From: Paraspadella gotoi
Lineage: Eukaryota; Chaetognatha
DNA length: 64,000 bases
NCBI GenBank assembly: GCA_051294375.1
Contig: CM119263.1
Location: 29,096,079 to 29,160,078 of the forward strand
Direction of reading: 5' to 3'
The notes under the pieces were generated by a model. It was not told the origin of the DNA. It made no database searches and saw only the letters and a program-made list of their open reading frames with translations. Both the position numbers and the translations under genes were made by a program. This document shows, piece after piece, positions 20,553 to 52,521 of this stretch; the stretch's first letter is position 1, and every line of letters begins with the position of its first letter.

Positions 20553-20856
20553 GAGATGGTTGAGGGGACAAAAGAACTTACCCGCCGCTTGTTCTGACAA
20601 GAGGTTATACCACCCTCGGAAGATTTTGGCTGAAGCGACGATCGCTTACCTTTGAAGAGAATGCGTTGAATCTTTGCTAAATTTTCATATTTTTCTATCA
20701 TCGTTGTTTTTGTATTAAACGCTATGTTAGTTGATAAGATATCTGTCTTCACTTAAATTTCGCCTACAGTACATTTGAGTATAGTTATTCTCTCTCTCTG
20801 TTAAATTAAGGCAACTCTATTTTGCTGAAATAAATAATAAACATAAATCACATAGA

Positions 20857-22830
20857 TTAAGGGTCTTTGCAAAAGTATCCACACTTTTTACTATAAAGTA
20901 TAAAGTCTTCGCAAACGATTTTGGTCATTTCGTAATTGTATTCGGATTGAGAACCCAATGGAATTTTCCAGATGTGAGTCTCGCATAAAATGGATGCCAC
21001 GTATTTTTCATGCCACGTATTTTCGCATGACCCGCGTGGACCGCGAATCGTGGTGATGCATCCCGTGGAAACGACTTCGTAAATGATTTCGTAGTCATTT
21101 TGTTCCTCCTGTAAGAGAAGATAGAATTGGAACGCGGTTTCATTTATTTTATATCTTATTTTTCTGGCTTTTTTTTAATCTTTCTTTCTTTTCTCTTTAA
21201 TTCCTTTTCGACTTCTAAATTGTTCTGTTGAGTTAATGATATACTATTTACGATTATTAATATTTTGATTATCCCAGCTTTAAAAAATTCTATGATTAAA
21301 AATTAACAAAGAATACAAACACAATTTTAAAAATAATACTGGTCAGTTTAGCCTCGAAGGCAACATTAGTTTTTTTCTTTTCACTCAAAAACAAATGATT
21401 CACCCAAATTGGATCGTGAACCAAATTGAATTTTAAGGCAGACGTCGAGTTGATCTTCAGCGAATCGGTGATTCTGGCGATCAGCTCCTTTCCGGTTCGA
21501 TGGATGACTTCGGGTGGCAATGATGTTTCGGTTCCAAGGGCTGAACATTGAATACGGAATAGTTTTATTCTAATACGTCAGTGTGCAGAATACAGACAAC
21601 AGAAAAAGTAAAGCCCGATATTTGTATCGTATGGCAACAGCCGGTTGCCCTAGGTGATGCACATTGGAGTGGGGCCATCCATGTGTTGGCTTGCGGTTCA
21701 CGACCCCTTAAGTGAACAGCCTCCAGTCACTGGCGAGGATTTACCTAGGATACGAACGGATCTCGTTTGAACCACGCGAGGGAGGATCTTGATGAGGATG
21801 GAACGCAAACGCCTGGGAATTGTGTGGTTCCCCTCTGAGCGAATGTATTGGCGAATGATGGCTTACCATGAGGCGGTGTCGAATAATCCCGCCACAATCG
21901 TTCGTCTTAGTATGAATTGATCAAAAAAAAAAAATTAGCGAATGGCAATTAACATTGTCAATTCAAGATTATATATTTTAAAATCTGACGCAAGAAAAGA
22001 CTACTTTCGACTTTTTATTTTTGTATCATATTACAAATTCCGCTAAAGACATTGCGGTTTCATTATATCTTAAGTTACTGAGTTTCAGGCAAATTTAATA
22101 GTTAATAGTTAATAATATATTTTACCTCTAATTGTTTTTGGTCGACGTTGCGGCCAAAAAGAGAATCCCAACGATAACGTGTCATCGTGATTAAAAGCCT
22201 TAACTTAAGGCAACCGATTAATTATACTCTCGTTAATAAACCAGATTCGCCGGTCTTTTTTTTTGTTGGGCTCTTTGAACTTCTCTGCTATAATTTTCTG
22301 GCGTTGACATATGATATTAATCAGATTTTAAAATATATATAAATTCTTTAAAATGTACAGTTAATAAGTGTCATTATTCAATTAAAAAATATTTGTCGGT
22401 TTGAATCGAAATATACTGCGACGAGACATTTTTTTAAAATTAACTTGATGCATTCATAAGTCGACAAAAATTACTCATTCATGAAAGTTCAGACTAAAAA
22501 AGTCGTCGATTTTGATTTTTAGAAAAGAGAATGGAAGATTTCATTTGACCGGCGACAAATAATTGTCGGGCGTTAGCGATGTCGCGTAATATAAAAACGC
22601 CCGACCCAAAAGCGAACAAATAAAATTTTTATTTGAATTCCTCGTAACATTAAACGAAAGGACGACTTCGGCATACGGGTTCAGCTCTTGCAATACCGGC
22701 TTCTCCGGTGTAGGTGTCCTTGTGAGTAATTCGAGGAGATACTGTGCGCCACGGCCAATCAACGTTGACATACTACCCGACAGTGTCGGTCCCAAACGGG
22801 CAATCATACCGTTGCATATCTGATCATAAT
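20857..22830 (-). CDS. Unrecognised minus-strand gene, Cys-containing C terminus
   Basis: Three exon-like segments on the minus strand. The first (about 22830 down to the 22541-22640 region) starts after a GATCAG acceptor: ICNGMIARLGPTLSGSMSTL, then RTPTPEKPVLQELNPYAEVV. The second (about 21536 to 21408): SLPPEVIHRTGKELIARITD, ending at a TGG-GTGAAT donor. The last (20857-21108) joins it in phase 0: EEQNDYEIIYEVVSTGC, GPRGSCENTWHEKYVASILC, and a C terminus KIVCEDFILYSKKCGYFCKD before TAA. Seven cysteines in the last exon suggest a secreted or extracellular protein. I recognise no family. The link between the first and second segments is uncertain. Confidence 0.45.
21610..21900. repeat. GC-richer repeat-like segment
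   Basis: A block with higher GC than its flanks, many stops in all frames, and short inverted pieces (ACGGATCTCGTTTGAACCA). It resembles the two better-defined SINE copies near 53 and 55.6 kb in texture but not in sequence. It may be a separate SINE family; low support. Confidence 0.25.
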
Positions 22831-22983
22831 TAGCTCAACTTCAAGTCAATGAAATTATTTTTGTAATCGATTTTTTTACTTACATAAAATAGTTATAATC
22901 CCTCATTTTGCCTATTTAGCTTGTTCTTTGTCACAATACGGTCCAATGGACATTGTTTGGGACAGAGGCAGGATAGGATCGTT

Positions 22984-22984
22984 G

Positions 22985-23020
<36 letters not shown>

Positions 23021-23053
23021 CTCTCCTCTTCTCTCTCTCTCTCTCTTTCTCTC
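22984..23053. repeat. Interrupted (CT)n microsatellite
   Basis: CT dinucleotides with a few C or T slips over about 70 bases. No gene is seen between 22830 and 24780. This stretch also contains a partial copy of the 240 bp dispersed repeat at about 23290-23500 and a (GA)n run at 24003-24049. Confidence 0.9.
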
Positions 23054-24002
23054 AACATTTCTTAAAATGTGAAAAAAATGGGTTAAATCACAACTGAAAG
23101 TGCTGAGTGCTGAACGAAACACAACGAAAGAAAGGATTTAATATAATATGTATTTGTTGAAATTGTTATGTTCAAATGAGGATTAGCTTTTTTCTGAATT
23201 TGATTTTTTGTTCAAATAGGTATGTAATCATCTAAATCATCTTTCAAAATTATTTAACGTGTTTAATCGTGTAAAAGAATAATGAGAGTTATAGTGAGAG
23301 AAATAGTTTATTGAACATTATATCATTTCATTATAAGAAAGCCAAACAACCTGGGAGTAAATAAAATAAGACTATGAGAGAGTCTGGAATGAAAGCTTGC
23401 ATTGTGGATAGATGGATGCCTTAAACAACATAGTCTGTTCAAAGCTTGTTATTGATTGAATGAATGGATAATTTTTAAATTGGTTTACCAATTTTTTTGA
23501 ATTAACATAGTAAACGCAAACTTTTGAAAACATCTGTTCTGAAAACTTTCTCTTTTCATCCACTTTTGCATGTCTTCCTCAAACCTTGGTGCTTTTAACT
23601 AAGTTACTTGATGAATCCATAAACAACTGAATTTTTTAAACTAAAAACTAAATAACTTAATAATTCTGTACAAACTTAACAAAATAACTCTTCAATGACT
23701 CAATGTTTCCATCTCTTCCGCTCTAATGAATGAATTATAATCTTTTGTTTTTTGTACGTCTACGAATCAATTTCGAATATTCCCACCAGAATCTCTTGTT
23801 TTGAATGTAAACAAAAAGACAACGGATGCACTTTTATATTAATGTTATTAATATGAATTTCATTGATTTATCTTTTAAGTTGATAATGATATACTCAAAT
23901 AGTTGTATGTATGTATTTGGGTATTTACGGTAAAATCTTTTCTTGTTTGAAATAGAATACTTTATCTTTAAAAATAAGTCAGAAAATGAAATGCCGCTTA
24001 CA

Positions 24003-24049
<47 letters not shown>

Positions 24050-24780
24050 TCCCTCATCCCGACCCGCCATTAATTAAATAAAGACAAAATGAGTTTTAAA
24101 ACTGTTTTCCCCTAAAAACGAGCTTTTTATTAACGCGAAGGGACAGAGAAAAAGCCTTCAACACTTCAGCCTTTTATCTTATCCCACATCTTACTATTAG
24201 TACTTTAGTACTTTACAAAAAAATTATTTTATAAAATTAAAAGTTATTATTATTATTTTTTTTTATATTAATTTTTTTAGCCCAATGAGCTTTTTCCGGT
24301 CGCCCTAGGAGCCACATGAGGGCCACATGACTTTGCGGAGTGTGTACCCCTCTACCCGCCCCTGATTAAATGTAAACGTAGAAATGCACTACAGCGAAAT
24401 AATCATAGTCATGGAAGCTTTTTCACCGAGTTCAAAATAATGATATTTTGTTGTATACATATTTCTATATTAAACATCACAAGAAATACGATTCATAAAT
24501 AATTGATATGTCAAAAAATATATAAAAAGAGTAAATAAATATTACAGAGTTAAATATAGAGCATGCATAAATTTGACATTTTAATGAATGTGAATATTAA
24601 ACCCGAATCTGTAAAGTATCTGTAAACTTTCTTGTCTTCTCTTTAACAACTTTTTGAACTTCTCTTTCTTTTTTTTTTCTTAAAATCTCTTCGAGTCTTA
24701 CTTCTCTTCTTAAACTTTTTTCGGCGTAAAACCGTCAAGCGTGAAAAATAAATCAATAATTTTCCCGCGGAAAAAACCGT

Positions 24781-24993
24781 CTACAACATCGCCAACGCTG
24801 CAGTTGCTGCAGGCAAAGCCGGCGATGCAGGAACTGCAATCTCTGTAAACGCTTCAGTTCTTTGCAGGACCCCCGATGAGGTCGAAACCAACTCGTAAAT
24901 AATAAGGCTTTTAAATTGAGCGTCGTTGAAATTGAGAACGCCGTCGTTTTTGTCTTGGACGACGCCGGTGTTTTTTATTTTCGTCAGCGCCAT
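24781..24993 (-). CDS. Small ORF or last exon, 70 residues
   Basis: ATG at 24993 opens a 70-codon frame ending with TAG at 24781. The peptide MALTKIKNTGVVQDKNDGVL ... FNDAQFKSLIIYELVSTSSG ends in an Ala/Pro-rich stretch (VPASPALPAATAALAML). GC content is higher than in the flanks and the residue mix looks coding. The frame upstream of the ATG closes quickly, but a second frame stays open to 25138, so an exon with a frame error is possible. No family is recognised. Confidence 0.35.
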   Translation of the reverse strand: MALTKIKNTGVVQDKNDGVLNFNDAQFKSLIIYELVSTSSGVLQRTEAFTEIAVPASPALPAATAALAML

Positions 24994-25138
24994 CAAACGA
25001 CGCCGGTGTCGTAGCGAGGGCGCGCCCGGCTCCTTTCGACGCCGGAGTGCCTCTTCTCCTTTTCTCCGGATCGAGAGGAAGAGGAGACGAAGATAGAAGA
25101 TGACCCCTGATGAGCAGGAGGGGGGGGGCAGGGGGCAT

Positions 25139-26221
25139 TTGACTTTGTCTTACATCATGACACCACCTAGGTATGAATCAGCTATAGGAAAATATTATTA
25201 AAATGCCATCTACTAAATTCAATCATACTGATCAAAGTGATCAAACTGCTTAATTTGCGTATTGCAGATGGTGGATGGGGATAAGGAAAGTAAGTCAACG
25301 GTGGAGCGAAGGGAAAACGGGGAGGTAGGTTGCGGATAGTGGAGTTGTGTTGACTGAGTTGTGCATGTGGTAAGAAATAATAAAAGCTTGTGTCTCTCTT
25401 ACAAAAGAAAAAAAGATATTCAGAGATGTAAGCGTTTAAGATATGGGAAAAACTCAGAAAGAGAACATTTAACCAAACGGAAGCAATAAAGTATGAGTTT
25501 CGACGTTTGTATTTAGGAATGTTCCTTTGTTCGACAAAAAGCGAGGATTTAGGGACGGAGCACCAAAGATTTAATCGGGGGGAGAAACAATAATGACGCA
25601 GATAGAAATCAGTTTGAGCAAGGAGGAGGAGGAGAAAGAGGAGGAGAAAGTGGAAAGGGGATGAGGGAGGAAAGGAAAGGAAGATAAGTCGGAGGAAGGA
25701 GGAAATAGGAAATAAAGAGAGGGAAAAAGTAAAAATTGGGGAGGTACCAAAGAAGGAAAGAAAAAAAAAATAATTGAGGGAAAAGGATGAGAAAAAGAAT
25801 CTAAATGGAGGACGGAGAGAACCCGATACTTAAAGGAGGAAAAACCAGTTTAAATCCAAAAAGACTCTGGAAAAATAATTTCTTTATAAACTAAAACTTC
25901 GTCGTGACGCTAATGGATGCTGACTTCAAAAAAGAGTGACGGCGGAATTGAAAAAGGGAAAAGAAAATCGTGAGCGGGATTTAAGTTTCAAGCTTTAAAA
26001 CAATAGATTTTTCGCTGGTGAACTTTTTTGACGACTTCGTAGGAAAATAATAGTATTAAACACATGTTAATAATTTTAATACATCCCCTGCGGTATGGTA
26101 TACTATTGCTTGAGTGCATGGTTGTAAGCGAAGCCCGAACCCTGAACCCGGTTGCCAATATGCCATTAAGATGCGATTTAAACGAGTTTCTGCTATAACT
26201 ACTCCCCCCCCCACCTCTCAC
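25139..26221. other. Purine-rich spacer
   Basis: GA-rich, low-complexity sequence (GGAGGAGGAGAAAGAGG-type runs around 25620-25740) with no supported exon. It could be an intron between the small frame at 24993 and the GC-rich island at 26222-26480. Confidence 0.4.
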
Positions 26222-26480
26222 CTCCCCCATTCCATCCCCTCTCCGCCGGCGACTCTTCCGAATCTCCAAAGTGTAGCCTTCGCCTCGCGTCACTCGTATC
26301 TTCTCCGAGTCGCGACGCCGCCGCCGACCCGTCGACGAAGCGATGGACTCGGACGGCGCCGCCGACCCGCGGCGCCGCCCCTCCGAGAGGCGCGGGCTCC
26401 GCGCGGCGCCCGGGGGAACTCGATACGGCGCCGGGGAATCGTGGAGGGAGAGAGGATCACGGGAGGATCGGAGAGAGATA
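26222..26480 (-). CDS. Possible exon in a GC-rich island
   Basis: On the minus strand an open, Arg/Ser-rich frame (S-E-S-I-A-S-S-T-G then RRRRRDSEKIRVTRGEGYTL, EIRKSRRRRGDGMGE) runs into a good donor, GAG followed by GTGAGA, at 26222. The upstream edge is unclear. The plus strand is also open (MDSDGAADPRRRPSERRG). The very high GC content makes chance open frames likely, so this is weak. Confidence 0.25.
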
Positions 26481-26959
26481 GGGGTCGCGAGGCTGAGGGA
26501 GACGAGAGATTAGGGATGGAGATTCAGGGATCGGGGATGAAGATTTGGGGATCGGGGATGGAGAATTGGGGAATGTCACTAAAGATAGAGGTAAAGTTTT
26601 GAAATCAGGGATTGAAGTTTGGGGACAAAACTTGGAGGATGAGGGTCGGGGTTGGGAAAGCGAGATGGAAGTTTGGGGATCAGAAATCGAGGTTTTGGGA
26701 TCGGGAGATGTTTTCTTCTTTCTTCTTCACTTTTCCAAAATTATGCAACCTTGATCCGTTTCATTCCCTAATCCATACTCCATACTATGTAGTCCACAGT
26801 TCAACTGTACATTCGAAATCGAACTGCGAATCTCCCTCTTTCGGCGAAACTAATCCATTTATCAGACGTCGTTGCCAAGACGACGGATTAAGACTCTCTC
26901 TTTGTCTCCTTCAACCTAACAAATGACTTAACTAAAATTTAGTCGAAACTCTTCTTTTT

Positions 26960-27215
26960 TTTGAAACTTATGGCAATGGGTGGAAATGTGTGATCCCTGG
27001 GTGTGAGGCATCTACCGACAGCTGGCGCTCAGGGCTTTGGACCAGCAGTGATCACCTCATGTCACTGGCGTGTTTATGCCGACACCATCACACTTTAACC
27101 AGCGTGACCGCGAGGGGATTGAATCCGGAACTCACGGTTGGTCAACGAGTACCTTGCAGTCCAAGGCAATGGGACGAGCTGAGTTTCACCAAGCTATACG
27201 GGAGGCGAATTTAGG
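26960..27215. repeat. SINE-like GC-richer segment
   Basis: A roughly 250-base block between AT-rich flanks. It contains a B-box-like GGGGATTGAATCCGG preceded by CGCGAGG and ends in an ordinary AT-rich stretch. The texture matches a tRNA-derived SINE. No second copy is visible in the window. Confidence 0.3.
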
Positions 27216-27350
27216 ATTCGCCACACTCTCTTCTTTGACTTGTCTCATTTTTGTTCAAAAAATTACTTTAGTTCCTTTCGTGATGTTCCGCAATTTTTTA
27301 AAAATTTCTTCTTCCTTCAGTAATTTTCGTTCCTAATCAGAATCCTTATT

Positions 27351-27359
27351 TCTCTCTCT

Positions 27360-27436
<77 letters not shown>
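27351..27436. repeat. (CT)n microsatellite
   Basis: About 85 bases of CT dinucleotide with one slip, followed by a short T run. Confidence 0.97.
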
Positions 27437-27444
<8 letters not shown>

Positions 27445-27468
27445 TTTTTTCACATCCCATACCTCCAC

Positions 27469-27736
27469 CTACCTCCGGCTAAACATTTCCGGCGATCCCG
27501 GCGAAGGCGTCTGACCCCTCCCGCCCTCTCCTCGGCCGCGCAGCGCCGTCTCTCTCGGCTCCAACAATTCCGGCGCTGCTTCCTCCTCGTCTTTCGAATC
27601 TGGCGCCGCGTCCTGCGATCCGTGAAGCGGTAGCGGCGTCGTTTCCAACGCAGCGGTGCCGCGCGTCAGCGGCGTCACGCTGGTGAGTTCGAAACGGCGC
27701 CAAAGATTTGCGCAGGGAAGTTGGCACAAGTAGGAT
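27469..27736 (-). CDS. Possible exon, Pro/Glu/Gly-rich C terminus
   Basis: After an acceptor (AAAACAG) at 27737 a minus-strand frame runs 88 codons to a stop at 27469: SYLCQLPCANLWRRFELTSV, then TPLTRGTAALETTPLPL, acidic DSKDEEEAAPELLEP and GRGQTPSPGSPEMFSRR. It lies about 370 bases beyond the stop of the SLC6 gene, on the same strand. It could be an alternative last exon of that gene or the end of another one. A second minus frame is also open, so the reading is not certain. Confidence 0.4.
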
Positions 27737-28110
27737 CTGTTTTGGAGGGAGGGGGCGAAGGTTTTATTCCAGTTGAAAGTCGGAAATTGGAACAAAGAAT
27801 CTTGGAGGAAATTTAGGTCAAAAACAATTGGAGAGAAAATTAGGATAACAAAAAAAATTAAAACAAAAAAATATCAATAGGAATACTATCATATCACTAT
27901 AAAGTTTAATTAAATTTGTGAATTTATTGGATTAAATAAAATTTGTTTGAATGTTTAAACTGAAAACAAAATACCTAGAATGAAAAGAATTACGTAAAAC
28001 TCAAAGCCTTATCTAAAGTTACAAACCTCCATAATTTTTAATCTCAAAAAGTAAAACAACAACAACAACAACAAAAACAACACCTCAAGCATCACCATAG
28101 AAACCTCCTT

Positions 28111-47689
<19,579 letters not shown>

Positions 47690-48289
47690 CGTGGAACCTG
47701 TGATCCAAGAAATATGTTTACGTTCAAAAATATTTAGAAAATATTGAGATATGATTTTAAATGGCATCTATAAAACTTTTTCACGAGCTTTGTATCTACG
47801 AATAGCAATCTTTTAGAAACCAAAGTCAAGAAAAAACGAAACGGATGGCGACCATAGCAACGAGAGCCTTAGCAACGACCGGCATGGGAACGCGCCGCCC
47901 CGCGAGAAACGCGACGCGGTTCGCGCGGCGGAGTTCTCGTTTCTCCGATTTGGTAATCTTGCGCGTTAACTCTTGCTCGAGTTCTCATTGATTTTAAATT
48001 TTTTTATATTTGAATTGCCACTAATTAACATCTTTTTTTTTTCATTAGTTCTTTTCCAGAAGAATTCCATGAACCTGATACAACCTATATAAAAATCATT
48101 CATTCATACATTCAATAAATCTTTCCCGTGATTTTGGACAGGCTATATAATTTATCGCCAAGTTCTTGTTCCTTTCCTTTCCCATTTATTTTAGAAAATA
48201 TTAAAATTATTGTAAGGAGCCGACAGGCCGGTCCGTCATCGCTATAACGCTCCCGAGAATCTCCGAGAAGCCTTCTCATTTATTATAAA

Positions 48290-48430
48290 TTTATGTACCT
48301 TTTATACAATTGAAACATTCTTTGCTAGCGAAGACAGGTACTTGTAAGAGTGTTGGAGGCCTTAAACCTCGAAAGCCTATCTTAATTCAGGGGCAAGATA
48401 GCTTATTTACTAAATGAATGGATAATCTTA
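48290..48430. repeat. Dispersed ~240 bp repeat, partial copy
   Basis: Internally deleted copy: it retains CAATTGAAACATTCTTTG, the GTAAGAGTG ... GGAGGCC part and GCAAGATAGCTTATTTACTA, and lacks the middle. It lies between the SLC6 gene start and the PPP5C promoter. Confidence 0.8.
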
Positions 48431-48761
48431 TATAGATTGTCGCTATTTTATTCCAATATTCAATGATAGCAAATCTTATAAAGAGAAGTTAGTCTTTTGG
48501 TTCTTCTCAAAAAGATTCCAAAAGAGGACGCGACGTTGGCGTCCGGCATTTAAAGTAAAAGAACAATGTAACCATAAAACTCGTGAGTAAGTCTTCAAGT
48601 ACATTTCGTGCCGCAAGTTGCCTCATAATTTAACGTTATGAAATTATAAATGTTTTAAAACTGTTTTTGACAAACTTAATTAGTTCGCCAACGTAACATG
48701 GCTCCGGTTCTTTGACTGGCTTACCTGCATATTCCGATATTAACTTAATTCCTTCCCAAAA

Positions 48762-51700
48762 ATGGCCGAGAACGGAACCGCCGGCGTTAATGAAGCTTCT
48801 GAAAATTTGAAGAACGCTTCTATTGCCAACGACTTTTCTAACAAAACTGTCGCAGAAGAGGCCGAGGAATTAAAGAAAAAAGCCAATGAGTTCTTCCAAG
48901 CTCAGGATTATGAAAAAGCTATCGAATTTTACTCGACTGCAATCGAAAAAAACGATACAGTCGCCGCCTTTTATGGGAACCGAAGCATATCGTATTTAAG
49001 AACCGAGTGTTTCGGATATGCGCTCAATGATGCGAACAAAGCCTTGGAATTGGATAAAACCTACCTCAAAGGTAACACCGCCTGTCAGTTCTTCACGGTT
49101 TTAAATGTTTATTTGTACAATTCCCGTTAATTATTTAAATTCAAGGCTACTACAGACGCGCGGCGGCAAACATGGCTCTCGGTAAATTCAAAAACGCCCT
49201 TCGCGATTTCGAAATCGTCGCGAAAGCTAAACCTAAAGACAAAGACGCCAAGGCGAAATACGAGGAATGTCAGAAGGTACATTGGTATAATTAGGTACAT
49301 TAGCATCATGAATCGACGTCATTCCTTTCCACCTTCTCCCAGATTACCCGCCGCCTGGCCTTCGAAAAGGCGATCGCGGTGGATGACAACAAAAAGCGCC
49401 TCCTCTCGTCGGACGTCGATTCCATCGCCGTCGACGCCTCCTACTCCGGCCCCCACCTCCGCGACGGCGTCGTGGACGTCGATTTCGTCCACGCCCTCCT
49501 AGAGCACTTCAAGGGGCAAAAGGTGCTCCACCGGAAGTACGCCTATCAGATCCTGCTGCAGATCCAGGCCTTCTTCGAGCGCCAAGCGACTCTGGTGGAC
49601 GCGACGGTGCAGGCCGGGGAGCGCTTCACCGTCTGCGGCGACATCCACGGTCAGTTCTTCGACCTGATGAACATTTTCGAGCTCAACGGACTCCCGTCCG
49701 CCGAGAACCCTTACCTCTTCAACGGAGACTTCGTCGATCGCGGGTCTTTCTCCGTCGAGGTCATCCTTACTCTATTCAGTTTTAAGCTCCTCTACCCGGA
49801 CAAGTTTTTCATGTCGAGAGGTAACGAAATTGGTACAAACAATATAAAAAATATTCATTGTGTATTAGAGTGGAGCACTGGGGAACATAAATTTTATTTG
49901 AGTGAACAAACAAGGATATTTGGACGTGAGATAGTATGATTAAGGAGTACAAAAAATATTTTGCTTATATTGTTTGGAGAACGGTATCATTAATTACAAT
50001 ATATTTATAGTAATATCCTTATAAAATCATAAATTTTCAAAATAATTTTTTAAAAAATTTTTATTAAAGATTCTTTTTCTTCATAAAAAGTTAGATCAAA
50101 AATATAAAATATGTTATTAAAAATTGTAATGTTTTCAGCGTCAAAAATAAAAAAAAAGGTTAAATTCTCTATTTTTTTATGCTTTGTAGTAAAAACAATT
50201 TTAAGTTTTGGTCATTTTTCGTAGCTTTAACCTAAAAATATCATGTAACATATATTTTTTTAGTTTTTTCCGGCAAATCCGAAACTGTTCTTAAAATTAA
50301 AAAAATATGATTTTGAAATTTTATGATTTTATAAAAATATTATTATAAAAAAAATTCAATTAATGATACGGTTATGCAAATTTTTTTTAAAAAAGGGCTT
50401 AATTATTTTTTTATTACATATACAAAGGCAGCAAAAAACATTGTTCCATCGCTCAATCTTTTCATCACTCCACCCTAGTGTGTATTTTAATTGTTTATTA
50501 TCCTATTGAAAAAAACTGATTTAATTTTCGTCCAAAATCAAAAGGGAACCACGAAAGTTCGACGATGAACCAGATGTACGGATTCGAGGGCGAGGTCAAG
50601 TCAAAGTACAATAGCGACATGGCGGATCTCTTCACCGAGGTCTACAATTGTTTGCCGCTTTGCCACTGCCTCAACCGCAAAGTCTTGGTCATGCACGGAG
50701 GTCTTTTCAGCAAAGACGACGTCACTTTGGAGGACATAGTCAAGACCGACAGATTTAGGCAGCCGCCGGAAGAAGGTTAAATTGCAGCTAGGGGAGGGGC
50801 TGGGTTGTTTGGTTTGAATTTTCAAGAGGATATTCGTTCTCCCTTCAGGCATTATGTGCGACCTGCTGTGGTCTGATCCGCAGCCGCAGCGAGGCCGCGC
50901 CCCGTCCAAGCGTGGCGTCGGAATTCAGTTCGGACCCGACGTCACCGAAGCCTTCCTAAAGAAGAACAAGCTCGAATACATTATTCGCTCTCACGAGGTT
51001 CGTTCAACCGTCGCCGTCGGGGGTTCGGCTAACGAATTTTGTCTCTCGGCTTGAATTTAATTAAACGCCGACGAACTTTTTTACTTATACATGTTCCAGG
51101 TCAAACCTGAGGGATACGAGATCGCCCACGGGGGAAAGTGCATAACCGTCTTTTCCGCGCCCAATTATTGCGACACGATGGTACGAGACAAAAAAAAATT
51201 ACCGAACTTTAAACGATTTAACCTTTATCGTTAAGCTTTCTAATTTACTTAAATATTTCGTACGTACGTATTACCCAAACTACATACTTCTGCAGAAAAT
51301 GTCAATTTTCTAGCTGGCGATTCGGTACGTTTTCGTTTCGCCCATAACGAAATGCTTTAACACGAGTCGCCGTAGGAATTATGAAGAAGAAAGTCGAATA
51401 TTTTAAACGCTTATTTCACGTAAAAAGTCCTACGAAACCCGTAAAACGGTGTTTCTCTGGGCCAAACAAATTCAATGAGTTTACATCTCATATTAAATCA
51501 CGGAAATCGAGGCAGGAGACGAAGCGCGCGAAAATATTGGCCGAGACTAAAACTGGTCAAAAAATAAAATTGGCGATACGTCTTTAAACGAGGTGAAACA
51601 TATTTAACAACTTCCGTCTTTTGCCCTTCAGGGTAACAAGGGAGCTTTCATCAACTTCGAACCCGATCTGTCGCAAACTGGCCTCAACAAACTGATTCCT

Positions 51701-51787
51701 AAATACACTACCTACGATTGCGTGCCGCACCCCAATGTGAAGCCAATGGCCTACGCGAACTCGTTGCTTTCCCAATTTATGCTTTAA
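48762..51787 (+). CDS. PPP5C: Serine/threonine-protein phosphatase 5
   Basis: Seven exons, 48762-49071, 49146-49276, 49343-49820, 50545-50775, 50849-50997, 51100-51180 and 51632-51787, join in phase to 511 residues (human protein 499). PP5 is an Hsp90-associated PPP-family phosphatase that acts on stress and steroid-receptor signalling. The N terminus has a tetratricopeptide region, about 30-145 ([40 protein letters not shown]). The catalytic domain follows from about 190 with the metal-binding motifs GDIHGQF (D247, H249), GDFVDRG, GNHE, RSHEV and the HGG histidine. The C terminus is [16 protein letters not shown], which is PP5-specific. All splice sites are GT-AG. The third intron carries a MITE. 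Confidence 0.97.
49865..50478. mobile_element. MITE-like DNA element in a PPP5C intron
   Basis: Ends are imperfect inverted repeats: left TTAGAGTGGAGCACTG, right reversed CTAGGGTGGAGTGATG. A 6-base direct repeat TGTGTA flanks the element on both sides (49859-49864 and 50479-50484), as expected for a target-site duplication. It is 614 bases, AT-rich and without coding capacity, so non-autonomous. About 45 bases near its right end resemble 60389-60433 next to the Tc1-like element. Confidence 0.7.
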
Positions 51788-52521
51788 AGACGATTACGCT
51801 GTTTTCCTACGGTTATTAATAAACTTAACTTATCTCGATTAGCCTCTCTCTCTCCAGTCACAAAACGATGTATTCTTCTCATTCACACGTGGTCGTCGTT
51901 ATAGGTTCCAAAATCCTTGAGTTTTATTTGTTGTTTCTCAGCTCGACGCTCGAGAATTATTGAAAAATAGAAAACCAATTTCTAGATTGTTATCGTTTTT
52001 CCTCTCCCGTAGTTCCCTCCCCCACTAATGGCTAGCTAAGTACGTACACGTGAACTGATTACCTCCAAGTTTTAACTTGTCACTTTCTAAATGAGTCGAT
52101 TGAAATCGTATTATCAACATTTAATATTTTAAAAAATATTGCTACGTACTTTTCAAAGAAAGTCGGGATACATTAAAATAATGTGCACAAACGACGATAG
52201 ATTTTTCTATGCACCTACGATCAACATGAAATCACGAGTCCATATAAATTAAGATCAGGATACAATTTGAGGCAGTATATCTACAATCACCAGCAAAAAA
52301 AATTTAAGAAAAGATCATCGTTTTTTGAAGAAGATGCAATTCCAAGACACTTTACGACAATTGTGCCAAAAACCAAGTAAATAATTTAAAAAAAGTATAA
52401 ATCACGTTGCCTTGGTTTTTAATTGCCACCGCAATGCTGGATTTGCATAGTTCTTTTTAAGATTTGTTATTAACAATATCTGAGACTAGATAGAACGATC
52501 AGCCGCCGCCCCACAATTTAA
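51788..52521. other. Convergent 3' flanks
   Basis: Intergenic space between the PPP5C stop and the RNF19 stop on the opposite strand. AATAAACTT at about 51818 is a plausible poly(A) signal for PPP5C. Nothing else is recognised. Confidence 0.5.

Noticed and set aside
51381-51587. Basic 68-codon frame in a PPP5C intron
   Set aside because: It sits between two exons that join cleanly; no homology or splice logic supports it.
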